Positions 59,865-64,000 of a DNA stretch of 64,000 bases are shown in pieces. How positions within the stretch are numbered: position 1 is the stretch's first letter; the number at the start of each line of letters is the position of its first letter. The stretch is from Aureimonas mangrovi (lineage in GTDB: Bacteria; Pseudomonadota; Alphaproteobacteria; Rhizobiales; Rhizobiaceae), in contig NZ_CP059692.1 in assembly GCF_014058705.1 (NCBI RefSeq), positions 625,001 through 689,000 of the forward strand. Direction: 5' to 3'. The position numbers and the translations under genes were made by a program. The notes below the pieces were generated by a model. The model searched no databases. It was not told the DNA's origin and saw only the letters and a list, made by a program, of their open reading frames with translations.

Positions 59865-61193
59865 ATGGCCGACCTTGCGACGAACTTCATCGGCATCCGC
59901 TCCCCCAACCCGTTCTGGCTCGCCTCGGCGCCTCCGACGGACAAGGAATACAACGTCCAGAGGGCCTTCGAGGCCGGCTGGGGCGGGGTCGTTTGGAAGA
60001 CGCTCGGGCAGGCGGGACCGCCCGTCGTCAACGTCAACGGGCCACGCTACGGCGCGATCCACGGGCCGGATCGCCGCCTCCTCGGCCTCAACAACATCGA
60101 GCTGATCACCGACCGCGATCTTGAGATCAATCTGGAAGAGATCGCGCGGGTCAAGCGCAACTGGCCGGATCGCGCCGTCGTCGTCTCGCTGATGGTGCCC
60201 TGCGAGGAGGAGGAATGGCGCTCCATCCTGTCGCGCGCCGCCGAGACCGGCTGCGACGGCGTGGAACTCAATTTCGGCTGTCCGCACGGGATGAGCGAGC
60301 GGGGCATGGGCTCGGCCGTCGGGCAGGTGCCCGAATACATCGAGATGGTCGCGCGCTGGTGCAAGCAGCATGCGAGCCTGCCCGTCATCGTCAAGCTGAC
60401 GCCCAACATCACCGACATCCGCTATCCGGCGCGCGCCGCGAGGGCCGGCGGGGCGGACGCGGTGTCCCTCATCAACACCGTCTCCTCGATCGTGTCGGTC
60501 GATCTCGACAGCTTCGCACCAACGCCCACCATCGACGGCAAGGGCTCGCACGGCGGCTATTGCGGGCCGGCAGTGAAGCCCATCGCGCTCAACATGGTGG
60601 CCGAGATCGCGCGCGACGGGCAGACGCGCGGCATGCCGATCTCGGGCATCGGCGGCATCACCACATGGCGGGACGCGGCCGAGTTCATAGCGCTCGGCTG
60701 CGGCAACGTGCAGGTCTGCACCGCCGCCATGACCTACGGCTTCAAGGTCGTGCGCGAGATGACCTCCGGCCTGTCGCAGTGGATGGACGAGAAGGGCTAC
60801 GCCTCGATCGAGGACTTTCGCGGCCGCGCGGTGCCCAACGTCACCGACTGGCAGTATCTGAACCTGTCCTACGTCACCAAGGCGCGGATCGACCAGGACA
60901 AGTGCATCGAGTGCGGGCGCTGCCACATCGCCTGCGAGGACACCTCGCATCAGGCGATCACGTCCGAGGTCGACGGCAAGCGCCGCTTCGAGGTGATCGA
61001 CGCCGAATGCGTCGGCTGCAATCTTTGCGTCAACGTCTGCCCGGTGGAAGACTGCATCACGATGGAGCGGATCGAGGGCGTCGACCCGCGCACCGGTCAG
61101 GTGATCCCGGACGGCTACAGCAACTGGACGGCCCATGCGAACAACCCGATGCGCCGCGAGGCGATGCAGTTCGCGCCCGAGCCCGCCGAGTGA
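59865..61193 (+). CDS. preA: Dihydropyrimidine dehydrogenase catalytic subunit PreA
   Basis: This 442-residue subunit has an FMN TIM-barrel like dihydroorotate dehydrogenase (GVVWKTLGQAGPPVVNVNGPR), the catalytic Cys region LNFGCPHGMSERGMGSAVGQ and ISGIGGITTWRDAAEFI. Two C-terminal [4Fe-4S] motifs follow: CIECGRCHIACED and CVGCNLCVNVCPVEDC. It reduces uracil or thymine to the dihydro form, the first step of the reductive pathway. It works with PreT; the following RutR gene is convergent, its stop only three bases away. Confidence 0.93.
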   Translation: MADLATNFIGIRSPNPFWLASAPPTDKEYNVQRAFEAGWGGVVWKTLGQAGPPVVNVNGPRYGAIHGPDRRLLGLNNIELITDRDLEINLEEIARVKRNWPDRAVVVSLMVPCEEEEWRSILSRAAETGCDGVELNFGCPHGMSERGMGSAVGQVPEYIEMVARWCKQHASLPVIVKLTPNITDIRYPARAARAGGADAVSLINTVSSIVSVDLDSFAPTPTIDGKGSHGGYCGPAVKPIALNMVAEIARDGQTRGMPISGIGGITTWRDAAEFIALGCGNVQVCTAAMTYGFKVVREMTSGLSQWMDEKGYASIEDFRGRAVPNVTDWQYLNLSYVTKARIDQDKCIECGRCHIACEDTSHQAITSEVDGKRRFEVIDAECVGCNLCVNVCPVEDCITMERIEGVDPRTGQVIPDGYSNWTAHANNPMRREAMQFAPEPAE

Positions 61194-61195
61194 GC

Positions 61196-61846
61196 TCAGC
61201 GCGGGCGCACACCGCCGAGAACGATCGCGATGACAGCCTCCGCCGCTTCCTCGGCAAAGTCGCGCGCGTCGGCGCGGGGGCCGAGGATCGCGCGCACCTG
61301 AACCTCGAAGTCGGCGTAGTGCTGGGTCATCGCCCAGATCATGAAGACGAGATGGACCGGATCGACACGCGCGAGCTTGCCATTCTCCATCCACCGCGAC
61401 AGGACGGCGGCCTTCTCCTCGACGAGCGTCTTCAGGCGCGTTTTCAGGAAGCCGCCGACGACGGGCGCGCCATGCAGGATCTCGTTGGCGAAGAGGCGCG
61501 AGGCCTCCGGCTTCCGTGCCGAAAGCCGCATCTTGGCGCGGATGTAGCGGGTGAGTTCTGCCACCGGATCGCCGGCGGGATCGAGCGCCTCCAGGGGCGC
61601 GAGCCAAGCCTCAAGCGTGCGCTCCAGAACGGCGGCGTAGATGTCCTGCTTGCGCCGGAAATAATAGAGAAGGTTCGGCTTCGACATGCTGGCGGCCCGC
61701 GCGATCTCGTCCAGCGTCGCGCCCTTGAAGCCATGGGCCGAGAAGACCGGCAGCGCCGCTTCCAGGATCAGCTCGCGGTTGGCCGCCTGGATGCGGGTGG
61801 GCGTGCGCGCCGCCGCCTCGTCCTCGTCCCTGCCCAAGAGCGACAT
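61196..61846 (-). CDS. rutR: RutR-type TetR-family regulator
   Basis: This 216-residue protein closely follows RutR. The DNA-binding part is AALPVFSAHGFKGATLDEIARAASMSKPNLLYYFRRKQDIYAAVLERTLEAWLAPLEAL and the ligand part contains ASRLFANEILHGAP, ARVDPVHLVFMIWAMTQHYADFEVQVRAILG and a C-terminal GGVRPR. RutR senses uracil/thymine and represses pyrimidine catabolic genes. The ATG at 61846 is preferred; the frame extends to 62395. It is divergent from the ureidopropionase gene and faces preA. A matching operator lies upstream of preT. Confidence 0.9.
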   Translation of the reverse strand: MSLLGRDEDEAAARTPTRIQAANRELILEAALPVFSAHGFKGATLDEIARAASMSKPNLLYYFRRKQDIYAAVLERTLEAWLAPLEALDPAGDPVAELTRYIRAKMRLSARKPEASRLFANEILHGAPVVGGFLKTRLKTLVEEKAAVLSRWMENGKLARVDPVHLVFMIWAMTQHYADFEVQVRAILGPRADARDFAEEAAEAVIAIVLGGVRPR

Positions 61847-62079
61847 TCCGGCCTGCCTTCGAAACTTGCACGGCAGCAGCCCTGCCTCACGATAGGGCAG
61901 TTGCGCTTGACCGGTTTCCGGCGACCTTCTAGCCTCCTTTGCGGCCGGGTCGTCAACAAGGCTTCGTCCAAGCTGCGTGACCCGGACGAACGCCATGATC
62001 CATCGAGCCTGCCTGCCCGCCTGTCGCTCATACGCGGCACGGGTGATCGCATGCGCCTGAACGACAGGATTTTCGTCCG

Positions 62080-63330
62080 ATGAGCCTTGCCTCCAATCTC
62101 CAGACGAATGGCGAGCGGCTCTGGGACGCGCTGATGGCGATGGCCAAGGTCGGCCCCGGCATCGCCGGCGGCAACAATCGGCAGACGCTGACGGACGCGG
62201 ACGGCGAGGGTCGCCGGCTCCTCCAGAGCTGGGCGGAGGGCGCCGGCATGACGATGTCGCTCGACACGATGGGCAACATGTTCTTCCGCCGGGAGGGTGC
62301 CGAGCCGGATCTGCCGCCCGTCTACATGGGCTCCCATCTCGACACCCAGCCGACAGGCGGCAAGTTCGACGGGGTCCTCGGGGTCCTCGGCGCACTGGAA
62401 GTAGCGCGCACCCTGAACGATCTCGACATCCGCACGCGCCACCCGATCGTCGTCGTCAACTGGACCAACGAGGAGGGCGCGCGCTTCGCCCCGGCCATGC
62501 TCGCCTCGGGCGTCTTCGCGGGGCTGCACGAGGAGGGCTGGGCCAAGGACCGCGTGGACGCCGCCGGCAAGCGCTTCGGAGACGAGTTGAAGCGCATCGG
62601 CTGGGAAGGCGAGGAGCCTGTCGGCCAGGATCGCCCGATCCACGCGATGTTCGAGCTGCATATCGAGCAGGGGCCGATCCTGGAGGACGAGGGGATCGAC
62701 GTCGGCGTCGTCACCCACGGGCAGGGGCTCTACTGGCTGGAAATCACGCTCACCGGCCGCGACACCCACACCGGCTCCACGCCGATGGGCAAGCGCCGCA
62801 ACGCAGGGCTCGGCATGGCGCGCGTCACCGAGCACGTCCATGTCGTGGCGATGAGCCACCAGCCGCACGCCGTCGGCGCCATCGGCCATGTCGAAGTGTT
62901 CCCGAACTCGCGCAACGTGGTGCCGGGGAAAGTTGTCTTCACGGTGGACATCCGCTCGCCCGACCAGGCCGTCCTGGATGACATGCGCCAGCGCATCGAG
63001 GCGGGCGTCTCCGAGATCGCCGAAGACCTCGGCCTCGAGGCCGCGATCGAGATCGTCGGCCATTTCGACCCCGTCGCTTTCGACGAGGCCTGCGTCGGCA
63101 CGGTGCGCTCGGCCGCCGAGAGGCTCGGCTACAGTCACCGCGACATCGTCTCGGGCGCGGGTCACGACGCCTGCTGGATCAACCGCATTGCGCCGACCGC
63201 CATGATCTTCTGCCCCTGCGTCGAGGGCCTTTCGCACAACGAGGCGGAGGAGATCACGCGCGAATGGGCAAAGGCCGGGACCGACGTTCTTCTCAACGCC
63301 GTCGTCGAGACGGCGGGCGTCGTGGAGTGA
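62080..63330 (+). CDS. Zn-dependent amidohydrolase, beta-ureidopropionase/HyuC type
   Basis: This 416-residue M20-family hydrolase has YMGSHLDTQPTGGKFDGVLGVLGALEVARTL (metal His/Asp), WTNEEGARFAPAMLASGVF (Glu pair), ELHIEQGPILEDEG and GAGHDACWINRIAPTAMIF. It removes the carbamoyl group from N-carbamoyl-beta-alanine or related N-carbamoyl amino acids, the third step after PreTA and a dihydropyrimidinase. It lies in the same direction as the LysE-type gene and the truncated next gene. Allantoate amidohydrolase is the nearest alternative. Confidence 0.87.
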   Translation: MSLASNLQTNGERLWDALMAMAKVGPGIAGGNNRQTLTDADGEGRRLLQSWAEGAGMTMSLDTMGNMFFRREGAEPDLPPVYMGSHLDTQPTGGKFDGVLGVLGALEVARTLNDLDIRTRHPIVVVNWTNEEGARFAPAMLASGVFAGLHEEGWAKDRVDAAGKRFGDELKRIGWEGEEPVGQDRPIHAMFELHIEQGPILEDEGIDVGVVTHGQGLYWLEITLTGRDTHTGSTPMGKRRNAGLGMARVTEHVHVVAMSHQPHAVGAIGHVEVFPNSRNVVPGKVVFTVDIRSPDQAVLDDMRQRIEAGVSEIAEDLGLEAAIEIVGHFDPVAFDEACVGTVRSAAERLGYSHRDIVSGAGHDACWINRIAPTAMIFCPCVEGLSHNEAEEITREWAKAGTDVLLNAVVETAGVVE

Positions 63331-63334
63331 TGGC

Positions 63335-63970
63335 ATGACCTTCGAAACCGCGGCGAGTTTCGCCGCCATCGCCGCGCTTCTGGTGATGTCGCCGGGCCCG
63401 AACGGCGTTCTCGTCGCGCGCACCGTGCCGGGTTCGGGAAAGGTGGCGGGTTTTGCCAACATCGCCGGCTTCGTCACGGCCTTCTACGTGCATTGCACGC
63501 TCGCCGTCTTCGGCCTGTCGATCATCCTCGTCCAGTCGGCCAACGCCTTCCTCGCAGTCAAGCTCGCCGGGGCGCTGTATCTGTGCTGGATCGGCGTGAA
63601 GGCCCTGCGAGAGGCAATGACCTCCCGACGGCTCGCGGCGCTCGACAAGGCGGCGCCCGCGCGCCCGCGCAATCTGCGCGTCGCCTATGTCGAAGGGCTT
63701 TTGACGAACGTCTTCAACCCGAAGGTCGCGCTGTTCTATCTGGCCGCTTTTCCGCAGTTCATCGGCGCCGAGACGAGCCCCATCGCGGCCGGCTACGCGC
63801 TGGCGACGCTGCACGCGTCCATCAACATCGCCTGGTTCACGCTGGTCATCGTTCTCGTCGACCGAGCCTCGACCTTCGCACGCGGCGAGCGCTTCACGCG
63901 GCTATTGAAAGCCGTCACCGGCATCGCCTTCCTCGGCTTCGGCTGGCGGCTGGCCACCTACAGGCCTTGA
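63335..63970 (+). CDS. LysE/RhtB-family exporter
   Basis: This 211-residue membrane protein has six hydrophobic segments. The LysE signature is present as FAAIAALLVMSPGPNGVLVARTVPGSGKVAGFANIAGFVTAFYVH and YVEGLLTNVFNPKVALFYLAAFPQFI. It exports amino acids or related amines. It starts four bases after the ureidopropionase gene; its presence inside a pyrimidine-degradation operon suggests export of beta-alanine, beta-aminoisobutyrate or another product. Confidence 0.88.
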   Translation: MTFETAASFAAIAALLVMSPGPNGVLVARTVPGSGKVAGFANIAGFVTAFYVHCTLAVFGLSIILVQSANAFLAVKLAGALYLCWIGVKALREAMTSRRLAALDKAAPARPRNLRVAYVEGLLTNVFNPKVALFYLAAFPQFIGAETSPIAAGYALATLHASINIAWFTLVIVLVDRASTFARGERFTRLLKAVTGIAFLGFGWRLATYRP

Positions 63971-63993
63971 TTCACATCCGCAGGAGAGACCGC

Positions 63994-64000
63994 ATGACCA
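63994..64000 (+). CDS. Start of a further gene, cut by the window edge
   Basis: An ATG at 63994 is preceded by AGGAGA at correct spacing, 24 bases after the LysE-type gene in the same direction. Only two codons are visible. In a pyrimidine cluster that lacks one, a dihydropyrimidinase would be the expected next gene, but this cannot be seen. Confidence 0.5.

Noticed and set aside
61907-61923. Second RutR site before the ureidopropionase gene
   Set aside because: Only the half-site TTGACC is present, the other arm does not match; not listed as a feature.
1-64000. CRISPR arrays, tRNA or rRNA genes, known riboswitches
   Set aside because: No regularly spaced repeats, cloverleaf-like genes or recognised aptamer motifs were found when reading the window; this was by eye, not by covariance search.

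Overview
The window is high-GC DNA with tight operons, ATGA/GTGA overlaps and gene families typical of a metabolically versatile alphaproteobacterium, most likely Hyphomicrobiales (rhizobia/Aurantimonas-like). This placement rests on gene content (RutR-type regulator, PreTA, polyamine-type ABC operons, SulP, GlxA regulators); no rRNA or tRNA was seen. It reads as an accessory catabolic and transport region made of self-contained modules, each with its own regulator, and gene remnants lie at several module borders.

Layout. 1-2430: end of a SsuB/TauB-type ABC transporter (ATPase tail, permease) plus a TrzN/AtzA-type amidohydrolase. 2459-5102: secreted ClpP-like/PAN protein and a secreted class-C beta-lactamase-like hydrolase. 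5268-5744: broken integrase. 5741-12662: hydroxamate siderophore locus (fhuB, fhuC, AraC regulator, TonB receptor, fhuD). 12870-13150: decayed LacI gene. 13231-18203: MarR regulator and an RND efflux pair. 18448-20010: SDR and DJ-1/PfpI proteins. 20310-20506: IS3-type transposase scar. 20963-27245: a six-gene operon in which two different ureohydrolases bracket a polar amino-acid type ABC transporter, with a divergent LysR. 27566-29050: SulP transporter. 29319-38263: AraC regulator, molybdenum hydroxylase (large subunit fused to a CoxG domain, FAD and 2Fe-2S subunits), CoA ligase, enoyl-CoA hydratase and BenE-type importer.

38507-43270 is a five-gene operon for a spermidine/putrescine-type ABC transporter plus a proline racemase homologue whose second catalytic Cys is Gly; a GlxA-type regulator is divergent. 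44497-47340: tandem SnoaL-like protein, CurA-like reductase and TetR. 47626-51145: GtrB/GtrA/large membrane protein cassette for surface glycan modification. 51161-56227: TetR, a self-sufficient CYP102-type P450-reductase and a lipoprotein hydrolase. 56240-57819: dgoA and dgoK (2-keto-3-deoxygalactonate pathway). 57922-64000: RidA and the reductive pyrimidine catabolic set (preT, preA, rutR, beta-ureidopropionase-type hydrolase, LysE exporter, start of a next gene), with a near-consensus RutR operator in front of preT.

The parts most likely to hold undescribed biology are the double-ureohydrolase operon, the CoxL-CoxG hydroxylase/CoA-ligase pathway, and the transporter-linked Cys-to-Gly racemase. 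Function statements rest on recognised motifs and family resemblance read by eye; no database search was run.
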